From NCBI RefSeq assembly GCF_028401385.1, contig NZ_JAQOMR010000001.1, forward strand, positions 2,668,501-2,732,500: a stretch of 64,000 bases of DNA, read 5' to 3'. Both the position numbers and the translations under genes were made by a program. Under the pieces are notes generated by a model. The model was given only the letters and a program-made list of their open reading frames with translations. It ran no database searches and was not told the DNA's origin. This stretch comes from Marinicella algicola (GTDB lineage Bacteria > Pseudomonadota > Gammaproteobacteria > Xanthomonadales > Marinicellaceae). Below are positions 49,119-58,553 of this stretch, in pieces; the first letter of the stretch is position 1, and every line of letters starts with the position of its first letter.

Positions 49119-49819
49119 AACTCTGCAGAAATACACCACTCTCCCCAGCACGCTCAGCGTGTCCGCGTGCGTCTGGTCTAGGAACTCCGGCTGATAGGTC
49201 GTGTTGTCCGAGCTCAGCTCTAGTTTGCCGTCCATGTGCCACCTTGCTCGTTTTACCAGGAGCACCTCCCTACCCTGAAGACGTAAATGCAGCCGTGTTC
49301 GATTTTTTCGGTTTGGCTTTGGTCTACGATCAGGAGGGAGTTGTCCGGGATTGTGGGCTGCATGCTGTCGCCGTGGGACTTCATGATGAAGCAGTTGTCT
49401 GGCGATGCGCCCAGGTCTCGCAGGAAGGCGCGTTCGAAGGCTACGGAGCCGGTCGAGAGCTCTTCCAGGGCGATGCGTCCGTAGCCGGCGGCGGCCTCTG
49501 CTTCGAAGAACGGCAGGGGCAGCCAGTCAGTTGTGCCCGCTGCGCTCTTGCCAGCGGCCAGCGCGCCCTCCCCGTTTGACGCGAACATCTCCCCTTCGCC
49601 GGCGACCAACCATCCAACGTTGACCTTGCAGTGAGAGCGATATGCATTGATCGCGGTCGCCGTCGGCTCCGACTCCCCGCGTTCGTATGAAGCCAGAGTG
49701 TTCTTGCTCACTCCGATCGAGCGGGCGAGCACTTCCCGTTCCGGATCGCCGATAGCTTTTCGAAGGTCGCGAAGACGCTGCGCCAAAGGCGTTTTGGGTT
49801 CTACTTCCGGCCTAGCCAA
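49113..49819 (-). CDS. Phage repressor, XRE-S24 peptidase (CI/LexA-like) (frameshifted)
   Basis: About 235 residues. Helix-turn-helix: VLARSIGVSKNTLASYERGE. The S24 domain carries the catalytic Ser in MKSHGDSMQPTIPDNSLLIV and, after repair of a break near 49265 (one G short; VGEVLLVKRARWHMDG), the catalytic Lys. So it should self-cleave on RecA activation, unlike Mu c repressor, and make the prophage SOS-inducible. Transcribed away from the lytic genes. True stop 49113. Confidence 0.82.
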
Positions 49820-49966
49820 TCAAAATCACCTATAAAACCATTTTTCCGTTTTACAAAAACAGACTTCTGGTTTAATCCTTCATCTGTAGCGCACTCGCTG
49901 ACGGCAAATGCGCGTTGTTTGACCAAAAATAAGGGCTGCGCCAACAGCCCTAGACCGGAGAGACAG
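49820..49966. promoter_or_regulatory. Divergent repressor / ner control region
   Basis: 147 AT-rich bases between the repressor start and the ner start, where the early and repressor promoters must lie. Contains TTTTCCGTTTTAC-like tracts and GGCTGCGCCAACAGCC, an imperfect dyad. No single operator repeat could be singled out. Confidence 0.45.
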
Positions 49967-50254
49967 ATGCCGGATAAGCCCAGAACGTGGGATCAGTTCG
50001 CGATCAAGGCGGAGCTTCATCGTCGCGGAATGACGCTGACGAAGCTTGCTGAGATCAACAAACTCAACCCCGGAACCTTCCGTGCCGTATGGAAGCGGCC
50101 AAATCAGAAAGTGGAGCGCGCTATCGCCCGCTTTCTCAAGGTTCCCGTCGAACTGCTTTTCCCCGGCCGCTATCCCAAACGGTCGAACACCATTCTGTCG
50201 CGCGAATACGCGGCAGAGTCCACAGGCGAGAAGACCACGAAGGACGCCGCCTGA
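49967..50254 (+). CDS. ner: Ner-like DNA-binding protein
   Basis: 95 residues. Nlp/Ner winged helix: WDQFAIKAELHRRGMTLTKL, NPGTFRAVWKRPNQKVERAI, FLKVPVELLFPGRY. In Mu, Ner represses early transcription and turns down the repressor promoter. First gene of the early operon; ATG at 49967 has GGAGAG eight bases upstream. Its stop overlaps the next frame. Confidence 0.85.
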   Translation: MPDKPRTWDQFAIKAELHRRGMTLTKLAEINKLNPGTFRAVWKRPNQKVERAIARFLKVPVELLFPGRYPKRSNTILSREYAAESTGEKTTKDAA

Positions 50255-50469
50255 TGGATGTGGAGCGGAAGGATCAGCCGGTTCTGGCCAGTTCTCCGGT
50301 TTTTCGGAGAGGCCCATCTCTATCGAGACCTCGAGCCCCTGGCCGACGCGGGCTTTCCTTCCGTTCCACGACTCGCATTTTTTCCGTTTTTTGCTGCAAC
50401 CACAAGTCTAATCGTCACGGCGAATTAGACATGGGGTTTGCGGCTTCGACATGCCGGAGAGACGCATGA
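50254..50469 (+). CDS. Small hypothetical phage protein
   Basis: 71-residue frame linked by TGATG to ner and by ATGA to the next gene. Sequence MDVERKDQPVLASSPVFRRG then arginine-rich; ends MGFAASTCRRDA. No family seen. Overlaps at both ends are the only support, and amino-acid composition is poor; may be a chance frame. Confidence 0.35.
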   Translation: MDVERKDQPVLASSPVFRRGPSLSRPRAPGRRGLSFRSTTRIFSVFCCNHKSNRHGELDMGFAASTCRRDA

Positions 50470-50819
50470 CCTTCAATCTCCACAGCGCCCAGGACCGCGA
50501 AAGTGCGCTCTATCACGCCTGCGTGATGGCGGTGCATGAGGGATTTCCCCATCTGACGATCGGGGAGATCATCGATCCGCCGCACGAGATGTTCGACGCG
50601 GCGCTGGCGCGGCAGATCGCGCTGCACATCATGATCCGCCGGTTCAATGTGCCCAAGCGGCGAGTGGTGGAAATGCAGGGCCGCTCCCGCGAGGCGGTGA
50701 ACCGCGCTTTACGCATCATCGACGATCGCTGCGAGCGGCCGGTGTTTCTGGCGCATTACGCCTTTATGGCCGGGCGCGCCGGGGCGGTGCTGCTTTCAAT
50801 GGTTGAGGAGGCTGCGTGA
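50466..50819 (+). CDS. Hypothetical Mu-like phage early protein
   Basis: 117 residues, alpha-helical: ESALYHACVMAVHEGFPHLT, IGEIIDPPHEMFDAALARQI, HIMIRRFNVPKRRVVEMQGR SREAVN (helix-turn-helix-like). Possible DNA-binding accessory in the early operon. Coupled to ParB by TGATG. Not recognised further. Confidence 0.6.
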   Translation: MTFNLHSAQDRESALYHACVMAVHEGFPHLTIGEIIDPPHEMFDAALARQIALHIMIRRFNVPKRRVVEMQGRSREAVNRALRIIDDRCERPVFLAHYAFMAGRAGAVLLSMVEEAA

Positions 50820-51628
50820 TGGCTGTTACCAAGACCATTGCCATTGCTAAAATTCATGTGCCGGAGCGACTTCGTGCGGTTGAGGAAGATCATGCGCTGG
50901 CGATCTCCGCCTCCATCGTCGAGCACGGGCTTTTGAACCCGGTGACGGTGCGCGCCACGCCCGCCGCCAAGGGTGGTGCTTATACGCTGGTGGCAGGCGC
51001 GCACCGGCTGCGCGCCATGGAGCTGCTGGACGAGACGGAGGTCGACACGGTTGTCGTCGATGCCGACCAGCAGGAGGCGGTGCTTCTGGAGATCACCGAA
51101 AACCTGTTTCGCAATGAGCTTTCGGTGATCGACCGCGCCGTTTTCGTGCAGACATATCGCGATGTTTGGGAAAGCAAATACGGTAAGGTTGAACCGGGTC
51201 GCCCGGAAAATAGGGTAAACATTACCCAATTAATGGAAGACGAGGCGAGAGGCGGATTTAGTAAACATGTCGCTCGTCGGATGGGCGTATCGCCTGAGAC
51301 GGTGAAGCTGCTTACGCGCATTTCCCAGCGCCTCCATTCCGACCTCCGCTCCGCCGTGCGCGGCACGCCGGTGGCCGATAACCAGGCAGCGCTTCTGAAG
51401 CTTGCCAAGATGGAGCCGCAGGAGCAGCGGCGCGCGGCAATTGCGCTGCGCGCCGAGGGCGGTGACCTGAAGAAGGCGCTCGGCCATGTCAAAGCCGTCC
51501 GCCCCTCGGAAAAGCCCGAGGTAAAGCGCGACGCCATGCTGAAGGCGCTGCTGGATATATGGGGCCAGGCCGACGAGGCGACGCGCAAGGCATTTCTGGC
51601 GGAAATCGGCCGGGAGGATGCGGCATGA
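50819..51628 (+). CDS. ParB/Srx-domain protein
   Basis: 269 residues. ParB N-terminal box (AIAKIHVPERLRAVEEDHAL, LLNPVTVRATPAAKGG, LVAGAHRLRAMELLDE), then EAVLLEITENLFRNELSVID. A central helix-turn-helix (ARRMGVSPETVKLLTRISQR). Commonly present in alphaproteobacterial Mu-like phages between ner and MuA. Probably binds phage DNA as a clamp-type protein; role in transposition unclear. ATG at 50819 preferred to GTG 50816. Confidence 0.82.
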   Translation: MAVTKTIAIAKIHVPERLRAVEEDHALAISASIVEHGLLNPVTVRATPAAKGGAYTLVAGAHRLRAMELLDETEVDTVVVDADQQEAVLLEITENLFRNELSVIDRAVFVQTYRDVWESKYGKVEPGRPENRVNITQLMEDEARGGFSKHVARRMGVSPETVKLLTRISQRLHSDLRSAVRGTPVADNQAALLKLAKMEPQEQRRAAIALRAEGGDLKKALGHVKAVRPSEKPEVKRDAMLKALLDIWGQADEATRKAFLAEIGREDAA

Positions 51629-52083
51629 AGCCCGATCCCGATCAGCTCGATTTCTTTGCCGCGCCGCTATTTCCGGTGCGCCAGGCGGCACAATCCATCG
51701 ACCTTGAACGTTTTCGCGCACGAGTGAAGCGGGCTATGGCGCGGGCCATCCGCGAATGCCCGTACGACAGACCGACGATTGCCGCGCGGATGGCCCAATA
51801 TCTGGGCCTCGCCAATATCTCCAAGGCGACGCTCGATGCCTATACGGCGGAAAGCAAGAACGGCCACGATATCAGCCTGGCGCGGTTCAAGGCGTTTGTG
51901 CGGGCAACAGGCGCGGTGTGGCTTTGGGACGAGATCGTTTCCGACGACGGGCTGTTACTGCTTGAAGGCGACGAGGCGCGGCTTGCCGAGATCGCCCGGC
52001 TGGAGCAGGAGCGGCGCAAGCTGACCGCCGAGCTGAAGACGCTGACGGCGCGGCCGGTGAACATTCGGCGGGGGCGGTCATGA
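51625..52083 (+). CDS. Hypothetical Mu-like phage protein preceding MuA
   Basis: 152 residues from an ATG overlapping the ParB stop (ATGA). DQLDFFAAPLFPVRQAAQSI, MARAIRECPYDRPTIAARMA, QYLGLANISKATLDAYTAES resembles a helix-turn-helix; the C-terminal is a charged coiled coil (LAEIARLEQERRKLTAELKT). Ends in an ATGA overlap with MuA. Likely a DNA-binding helper. Confidence 0.65.
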   Translation: MKPDPDQLDFFAAPLFPVRQAAQSIDLERFRARVKRAMARAIRECPYDRPTIAARMAQYLGLANISKATLDAYTAESKNGHDISLARFKAFVRATGAVWLWDEIVSDDGLLLLEGDEARLAEIARLEQERRKLTAELKTLTARPVNIRRGRS

Positions 52084-54037
52084 AGGAGTGGTTTACCTCT
52101 ACCGAACTTGCAGCGGCAAAGCTTCCGGACATGCCGGGCACGCGGAGGGGCGTCGAGCAATTCGGCGAACGCCAGGGCTGGCGTGCCAGCACCCATGTTC
52201 GCAAGCGTACAGGTCGCGGCGGCGGGTTTGAATATCATATCTCGCTTCTGCCGAACGCCGCCCAGGCGCGCCTGAAAGTCGGACATTTCGAGGCCGAAAA
52301 TAAGCAGGCCCGGGAAACCGCTGTCGCTCGCAAGCTGCTCTGGGCGAAATATGAAGCCCTTTCAAAGCCCCATAAAGAGGCCTGTGAAAGACGTTTGAAG
52401 GCGCTTTTGAAGGTCCGTGAAATGATCGACGCGGGCGTGACCGCGCGGACTGCCTTCGAGGTGGTCTCGAAGATGGAAGGCGTCAGCCAGCGGGTTCTCT
52501 ATTACTGGCAGTCGCTTGCCGAAAAAGCACCGCGCGCCGATTGGCTGGCCGCGCTCGCGCCAACGTTTTCGTCCGCGACACGGGCGGCTGAATGCAACGA
52601 AGATGCATGGCAGTTCCTTGTTTCCGACTATCTGCGCCCGGAGCGCCCGGCCTTTTCTGCCTGCTACCGCCGAATGGCCAAGGTTGCCAAACGCGAGGGA
52701 TGGACGCCGGTGCCAGGTGAGCGTTCGCTGCGCCGCCGGCTGGAGGCGGAAGTGCCGCGCGCCGAGCAGGTCATCGCACGCGACGGCAAGGAAAAGGCGA
52801 AGGCGCTTTATCCGGCGCAACGGCGCAGCCGGGCCGGTCTCCACGCGATGCAGGTCGTGAATATGGACGGCCATAAGGTTGATGTCTTCGTGTCCGTACC
52901 CTGGGCGAAAGACCCGACCCGCATGTATCTGATTGCCATTCAAGACGTCTACTCCGGCAAGATCATCGCATGGCGGCTTTCAGAGGCCGAGACCTGGACG
53001 GCGGTCCGCCTGGTCATCGGCGACATGGTCGAGGCATTCGGCATTCCCGACGACATGGTGCTTGATAATGGCCGGGCCTTTGCCAGCAAGTGGATTTCCG
53101 GCCAGACGCCGACGCGGTTCCGCAACAAGGTTCGCGAAGAAGACCCGCGCGGGCTTGTGACGACGCTCGGGATTAATCTGCACTGGTCCCTGCCCTATTC
53201 CGGCCAATCGAAGCCGATCGAGCGCGCCTGGCGGGATCTCGCCGAACTCATCGGCAAGCATCCTTTCTGCTCGGGCGCCTATACCGGCAACAAGCCCGAC
53301 GCCAAGCCCGAAAACTATCGCGAGCGGGCAATTCCGCTCGATGAGTTCCGGGCGCATGTAGCCGCACAGATCGCCGAGCACAATGCACAGACGGGACGCC
53401 GGGCCGAGACCTGCAAGGGCCGCAGCTTCGACGAAACATTCGAGGAAAGCCTTGCCAAACCGACCAGCATCGTTCGCTGGCCATCGGCGGCGCAACGCTC
53501 GCTTTGGCTGCTCGCCTCCGAAGGCATAAAGGCTTCCAAGGGCAATGGCATGATCCACTTCCAGAGGAACCGCTACTGGTCGCCCGAACTCACCCAACAT
53601 GCTGGCAAGAAGGTCACGATCCGGTTCGATCCGGACAATCTGCACCAGCCCGTGAGAATCTACGATCTGCAAGACCGGCTGATCTGCGATGCAAACTGCA
53701 TTGACGATGCAGGTTTCCTCAACCTTGGCGAAGCCAGGGAGCACAACAAAACCCGTCGCGAATATGCGCGCGCTCAGAAGGCGGAGCTCGCAGCCAAACA
53801 GAAGCTCACGGCGCGTGAACTCGGCGAGATCATCTATCGCGGCGAAAAGCCGGAAGCCCCTCGCCCGTCGAACCTCAGCGCCCGGTCGTCACGCGCATTG
53901 CCACCGTGCCGCAGATGAAGCCGCGACAGCAGGAAGACGAGATCGATTTCGAAGAGAGTTTCTCCCGCGCCATGTCCATGATCCGGGGCGATGGCGGGGT
54001 GATCAAGTTCCCGAAAGGGAAGGCGTCGGACGCCTAG
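52080..54037 (+). CDS. Mu-like DDE transposase A (frameshifted near C-terminus)
   Basis: About 652 residues, MuA size. N-terminal Mu HTH: EWFTSTELAAAKLPDMPGTR. The RNase H-fold core has the three acidic residues: VVNMDGHKVDVF (Asp), DDMVLDNGRAFASKW (Asp), and YSGQSKPIERAWRDLAEL (Glu). The Mu_transpos_C barrel covers FQRNRYWSPELTQHAGKKVT, IRFDPDNLHQPVRIYDL. The break near 53859 (one C short) turns the end into EAPSPVEPQRPVVTR and the acidic tail DEIDFEESFSRAMSMI, the region that contacts MuB, stop 54037. Cuts and joins prophage ends during replicative transposition. Confidence 0.9.
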
Positions 54038-54085
54038 TCATGTCCGGCGGACAACCGAAATGTAGTGCGTACGGTTCCAAAAAGA

Positions 54086-54105
54086 GGGCGGGGTCACCCC
54101 CGCCC
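54086..54105 (+). terminator. Stem-loop between MuA and MuB
   Basis: GGGCGGGG / CCCCGCCC with a 4-base loop TCAC, 25 bases before the MuB ATG. No T-tract, so perhaps a processing or attenuation hairpin that lets the two genes be expressed in different amounts. Confidence 0.4.
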
Positions 54106-54129
54106 AACAGTTAAGCAAAGGAACCATAA

Positions 54130-55158
54130 ATGAACATCTATGCTGGCACAAGCCAAACCAAATCAATCTGGGAACGCCCCGTCGCGGGACCGGAGCTTAC
54201 CGCAAACCGCAGCCAGGACGATATCGACCAGTGGTGGTCGCTGATCGATCGCACGATCGAGGTGGCGAACGCCAATGGCTGGACCAAGGCCGAGGTGGCG
54301 CGCCGCTGCGGCATGGCCGACGGCACATTCTCACAATGGGTCTCTGGCAAATATAACGGCCGCCTGGACAAGCAGAACCAGACGGTGCGCCAATGGCTCG
54401 ATGACGTCGAGGACCAGGCGGCGTTCGCGGCGAAAGTCCCGCAATCCCCGACATTCCTCAAAACCCGCACGGCGCATGAGGTGCTGGAAACGCTCAACTG
54501 GGCGCAGGTTACCTCCGATTTCGTGATCATCACGCTGGCCGCCGGCATGGGCAAGACCATGGCCTGCAGGCATTACTGCGCCACGCGCCCGCATGCCTAT
54601 CTCGCAACCGTCAGCCCACACACCAAGAATGTGCATGCGATGCTGATCGAGCTTGCGGCCGAGCTGAATGTGCAGGAGCACAATCCAGCCAAGCTGACGC
54701 GGGCGATCGGCAAGAAGCTGGAGCGGATTGGCGGCGGCACGCTGCTGATCATCGACGAGGCGCAGAACCTTGTCGATGACGCAATCAACCAGCTCCGGCA
54801 CTTCGTCGATATCTATGGCTGCGGCGTGGCACTTGTCGGCAATGACGAGGTCTATGGGCGCTTTGCCAGCAAGAGCGAGGGCCGGTCATACGCCCAGCTT
54901 CGCCGGCGCATCGGCAAGCGGCTCAATCGCCGCCAGCCGCTCCGGCAGGATCTGGAGGCCTTTATCGATGCGTGGGGCGTGACCGATCCGGTCGCGGTCA
55001 AGACGCTGATCGGCATGGGGCTGAAAGGCGGCGCGCTCGGCCAGATCGACAAGACGCTGAAGCTTGCGGCGATGCTGGCGATGGCCAACGACGAGCCGAT
55101 CAATGCCCGCCATGTCGAAACCGCCTGGAAGAACCGCGACGTGGAGGACATCGCCTGA
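54130..55158 (+). CDS. MuB-like AAA+ ATPase
   Basis: 342 residues. N-terminal helix-turn-helix WTKAEVARRCGMADGTFSQW (about 51-70), Walker A LAAGMGKTMACRHYCA, Walker B GTLLIIDEAQNLVDDAINQL, sensor ALVGNDEVYGRF, and the C-terminal helical MuB domain. Activates MuA and selects target DNA. GGAACC precedes the ATG. Its stop overlaps the next gene (TGATG). Confidence 0.9.
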   Translation: MNIYAGTSQTKSIWERPVAGPELTANRSQDDIDQWWSLIDRTIEVANANGWTKAEVARRCGMADGTFSQWVSGKYNGRLDKQNQTVRQWLDDVEDQAAFAAKVPQSPTFLKTRTAHEVLETLNWAQVTSDFVIITLAAGMGKTMACRHYCATRPHAYLATVSPHTKNVHAMLIELAAELNVQEHNPAKLTRAIGKKLERIGGGTLLIIDEAQNLVDDAINQLRHFVDIYGCGVALVGNDEVYGRFASKSEGRSYAQLRRRIGKRLNRRQPLRQDLEAFIDAWGVTDPVAVKTLIGMGLKGGALGQIDKTLKLAAMLAMANDEPINARHVETAWKNRDVEDIA

Positions 55159-55459
55159 TGAGCCACCTCGACACGACGCTCAGCGACACGCTGTCGCATT
55201 ACGCCATTCAATTCGAGGATTGCTCCCATACCGGCTGCTCGCTTTCGGCCGAGGAGACCTTCCGCTTCGTCAAGCAACTCAAGGGCATGCGCAGGCTTGC
55301 CCGGACACTGGAGGAGGAAGTCGCGATCCACCGGATGGCGGAGCAACGCAACGCGCAGAGAAGCATTCTCGACCGCGAGGCCGGCCTCAAGCTCGGGCAA
55401 CTCGTCGCCGACCCGGAAGGCAAGATCGTCAGGCCTGATTTCACGGGGGAAGGCGATGA
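55158..55459 (+). CDS. Hypothetical phage protein (frameshifted at end)
   Basis: About 100 residues: MSHLDTTLSDTLSHYAIQFE, GCSLSAEETFRFVKQLKGMR, IHRMAEQRNAQRSILDREAG. Helical, no family name. The frame would run on in arginine-rich junk; one more G in the run at 55444-55448 puts a TGA at 55457-55459 that overlaps the next ATG, the normal pattern in this operon. Confidence 0.55.
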
Positions 55460-55650
55460 ACCTGCAGGCATCCGACTATCTCGGCGGCGTGCGCGACGAA
55501 ATGCGACTGTTCATCCGCGCCCAGAAGCGCCCGACGGTGAACGAGCTCGAAGGCATCCTCACGCGGCTCAACACCGGCATCGCGCTCACCGAGGAGCTGG
55601 AGGCGGAACACCGCCTCCTCGCCGAAATGCGGCGCCCCTGCCGCCGCTGA
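55456..55650 (+). CDS. Small hypothetical phage protein
   Basis: 64 residues: MNLQASDYLGGVRDEMRLFI, RAQKRPTVNELEGILTRLNT, ALTEELEAEHRLLAEMRR. Helical. Overlap with the preceding gene and dense coding supports it. Function unknown. Confidence 0.5.
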   Translation: MNLQASDYLGGVRDEMRLFIRAQKRPTVNELEGILTRLNTGIALTEELEAEHRLLAEMRRPCRR

Positions 55651-55690
55651 AACTGACACTGACTGAAGACACCAATGGAGGCGATGCAGC

Positions 55691-56460
55691 ATGAACGCGA
55701 TGGAAGCATGCATTCTTGAGAACGAAGAGCGACAGGTCCGCGTCGCCGAAATCGGCGGGGCGCGGTATGTCGAGGACGTACGCGGCCGGTTTGTGCCAGA
55801 GGCGCTTTACCAGGCGCAAGTCCGCGAGATCGGCACCGGCGTAACGCTGGTGAACGGGCGGGATTTCATGACCGATGCCAGCGCCCGGCTGGTGCCGCTC
55901 GATATGGTCAAGCCGCAGCACAAGCTTGAGGACGGGTGGTGCGCAAGGTCATCGCCTTTGCCTTCGACCTTTCCGCCCAGATTGGCCGTTTCCTCGAACA
56001 CACGATGATCGACCTCGATGGCTTCGACGCGCTGTTGGCACAAGAATACGAGGTCACCAAGGGCGGCAAGAAGGGCAACCGGACCTATCAGTCCTATGAC
56101 GGGCTCCTAAAGGTTCAGGTTCAGGTCGCCGAGCGGATCGACTTCGGCCCGGAGCTGCAGATCGCCAAGGGGCTGATCGACGAATGCCTGAACGAATGGT
56201 CGGCGGAAAGCCGTCCGGAAATCCAGGCGATCGTCACCCGCGCCTTCAACACCGACAAGGAAGGCCAGATCAACCGCGCCGAAATCTTCGGCCTGCTCCG
56301 CCACAACATCGAGGACGCGCGGTGGCAGCGCGCCATGGGCGCGATCCGCGACGCAATGCGGGTGACGGGGTCGAAGCAGTATGTGCGGTTCTATCACCGG
56401 TGCACGGTCGAGGACCGGTGGCAGGCGATCACGATCGATCTGGCGAGGGCGGGCGCGTGA
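55691..56460 (+). CDS. DUF3164 family protein (frameshifted)
   Basis: About 256 residues. MTDASARLVPLDMVKPQHKL is the common DUF3164 start; a break near 55935 leads to VRKVIAFAFDLSAQIGRFLE, GGKKGNRTYQSYDGLLKVQV, IDECLNEWSAESRPEIQAIV and VTGSKQYVRFYHRCTVEDRW. An extra 60 residues before MTDAS repeat the same motif (RYVEDVRGRFVPEALY), so either a longer N-terminus or a small separate gene starting at 55691. Found in the early region of Mu-like phages; function unknown. Confidence 0.75.
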
Positions 56461-56510
56461 TGAAAATTCGCGTATTTAAGCAAGACGATCTTGAAGGTTT
56501 TAGACTTGCT

Positions 56511-57304
56511 TCAATCCATCTCCGAGGTGTCAATCTTGTATTGTTCGGCCAAATTCCGAAGGTCACTAATCATCTCAAGCGCGAAGTATTTCAACTCAAA
56601 AATCTCATGGAGACTCACTTCGTCTGCTTGGAATTCCTCGGCCTCTGCATCTCCCACGACCGTGGCATCATAAACGAGGGATTTATCGGCATTTTTGAGT
56701 TGCGCTTTCGCGGCAGCGAAACAACGCGATTTGTATTCTTCATTTCTCTAAACAGGTATTTGGTCCAACCGATCATGACGTCGCTATCTTCTCTCCAGGT
56801 AGATCGATCAAGCAACTTATCAAACCTTTCGGTGATCCAGACCGCGGTCTGCAGCCATTCTCGATAATTACTTTTTACCGAAGGTTCATCGCCAGCTTCG
56901 GGAACTTGAAGAGCACCCATCTCGTCAATGTCTCCGCAGAGAATAAGAAGATCTTGAAGAGCGGGCTGACAAAGTCTTTCAACTTTCAGGCGATAGGGAC
57001 GTATTTGAAGGTCGGCCAACTCTCTGTGCCTTTCTTTTGCCTGTCTATCGCTCATCCGCATTTGATTGACCGTCAACACGGCCGCAAAAATGGCCAGCGT
57101 ACCGGAAACAAGGGTTTGGTAGTCAAAAACGAAACGGTTAAGTCCGCCAATCTCCCGGCTGAAAAGCGCATGGAAGCCAGAACCTGCGACAAAACAAATG
57201 CCGCCGACGGCCAAGAAGGGTCTGATCAATTTGTCTCGCACTTGGCTTACCTCTCCGTTCACAACTCCTCGGTCTATTCTGTCGTAACGGTGAGGACGGT
57301 ACAA
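56511..57304 (-). CDS. Antisense cargo gene: two-helix membrane protein (frameshifted)
   Basis: About 264 residues, on the opposite strand to all neighbouring phage genes. Two hydrophobic helices: RPFLAVGGICFVAGSGFHAL and LVSGTLAIFAAVLTVNQMRM, then a long cytoplasmic helical part (YRLKVERLCQPALQDLLILC; WLQTAVWITERFDKLLDRST). A break near 56700 joins DKSLVYDATVVGDAEAEEF and FELKYFALEMISDLRNLAEQ, stop 56511. It is visibly more AT-rich than the flanking genes. A phage moron, perhaps superinfection exclusion or another lysogenic-conversion function; no family known. Confidence 0.6.
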
Positions 57305-57927
57305 TGACGCTCCATCGAATGATCCACGCTATTTCAAAAGAGATTGGTCTGGACGAGGTGACCCGTCGCCGTGTTTACGAACGCGTCACCGGCAAGCCGA
57401 AACTCACTTTGATGAGCGGGCCGGAGAAGGACGCCGTTGCCGCCGAGTTTCGCCGGCTTGGCGGCAACCGTCGCCCGGATGGCCGCAAGAAGCTCACCGG
57501 TCCCTTCGCCCCAAAACTCCAAGCCCTCTGGATCGCCGCTTGGAATCTCGGGATTGTCGAAAACCGTGATGACAAGGCATTACTCGCCTTCGTCAAGCGC
57601 CAGACAGGGATCGATCACACGCGGTTTCTCTATTACGCGGATGACGCGGCCAAGGCGATTGAGGCTCTGAAGGCGTGGATGGCGCGGGAGGCGGGCGTCG
57701 ATTGGCGCGTCCATCGCGCCATGCCGCTCTGGCGTCAGGCCGAAGGTTACAAGATCGCCGTCGCGCAGTGGGTATTGCTACAACAGGACCCCAAGGATTT
57801 TGCGACCGTCGCGCCGTTGCTATGCGATGGGCAGTCGGGCGATCTGGATCTAACGCGCGCGGAATGGATCAAGGTCATGAACACGCTCGGCCAACGGGTC
57901 CGGGCAATGAAGGCAGAAGTACGATGA
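57304..57927 (+). CDS. GemA-like protein (DUF1018)
   Basis: 207 residues. MIHAISKEIGLDEVTRRRVY, then GPFAPKLQALWIAAWNLGIV, FVKRQTGIDHTRFLYYADDA, KAIEALKAWMAREAGVDW. This is the Mu gp16/GemA family, which in Mu modulates host gene expression and DNA supercoiling. The start codon shares base 57304 with the divergent cargo gene start. Confidence 0.82.
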   Translation: MTLHRMIHAISKEIGLDEVTRRRVYERVTGKPKLTLMSGPEKDAVAAEFRRLGGNRRPDGRKKLTGPFAPKLQALWIAAWNLGIVENRDDKALLAFVKRQTGIDHTRFLYYADDAAKAIEALKAWMAREAGVDWRVHRAMPLWRQAEGYKIAVAQWVLLQQDPKDFATVAPLLCDGQSGDLDLTRAEWIKVMNTLGQRVRAMKAEVR

Positions 57928-58196
57928 GCGGCCGGCGTCACATGCCGGAAACCGGCTTCATCGTACCGATCGTCACCGACCGCGCGGTGCTGCGCTTTGT
58001 CGAACGCTTTCACGGCATCGATGTCGAGACCATGCGGTTGATGATCCAGAGCCGGTGCGTAGACGGCGTCAGGTTTGGCGCATCCGCCGTCATTTCCGAT
58101 GGCGCGAAGTTCATCCTGCGCGGCGACACAGTCGTCTCCTGCTACCCGAAGCACTGGCCTTCGCGCGACTATCGCGAGGGAGGAGCGGATGGCTGA
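57924..58196 (+). CDS. Hypothetical phage protein
   Basis: 90 residues from an ATG overlapping the GemA stop: PETGFIVPIVTDRAVLRFVE, RFHGIDVETMRLMIQSRCVD, SDGAKFILRGDTVVSCYPKH. Short alpha/beta protein common in this position in Mu-like prophages. Overlaps the next gene by eight bases. Confidence 0.6.
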   Translation: MSGRRHMPETGFIVPIVTDRAVLRFVERFHGIDVETMRLMIQSRCVDGVRFGASAVISDGAKFILRGDTVVSCYPKHWPSRDYREGGADG

Positions 58197-58548
58197 TCCG
58201 ATCCCGGCTAATCTGGAGCCCTATGTCGAGGTGCTCGGACAAGACTTGGCCATCGACTTCTTCCTGAGCTTTGGCGGCGCGCCGGTTTATCTCTCGGTGC
58301 GTCCTCAGGCAGGCTCGGACCTGTCGCAGGTGATCGGTCAGGACAAGGTAAAGGCTCTTGCCGAAACGCTCGGCGTGGGTCATCTATATCGCGTGCCGAT
58401 CAACCGGCGCTGGCTCGCGCGGGCCATGAAAGCCAAGGGATATTCCGTTCTGGCAATCGCCCGCGCGCTGCACGTTTCCGACGTTACCGTGCGGTCCTAT
58501 CTCAAGGACGAAGACAAACGTCAGCTCTCCTTTTTCGATCAGGATTGA
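58189..58548 (+). CDS. Mor-like transcription activator
   Basis: 119 residues. The N-terminal part YVEVLGQDLAIDFFLSFGGA PVYLSV matches the Mor dimerisation region (FGG.x.YI), and a C-terminal helix-turn-helix reads MKAKGYSVLAIARALHVSDV, TVRSYLKDED. In Mu, Mor turns on the middle promoter just downstream. The dyads at 58554-58618 lie exactly there. Stops before the lysis cassette. Confidence 0.7.
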   Translation: MADPIPANLEPYVEVLGQDLAIDFFLSFGGAPVYLSVRPQAGSDLSQVIGQDKVKALAETLGVGHLYRVPINRRWLARAMKAKGYSVLAIARALHVSDVTVRSYLKDEDKRQLSFFDQD

Positions 58549-58553
58549 GCTCT

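Noticed and set aside
52980..53744. Minus-strand frame of 254 codons within MuA
   Set aside because: Covers the DDE core of the transposase on the other strand; no motif of its own.
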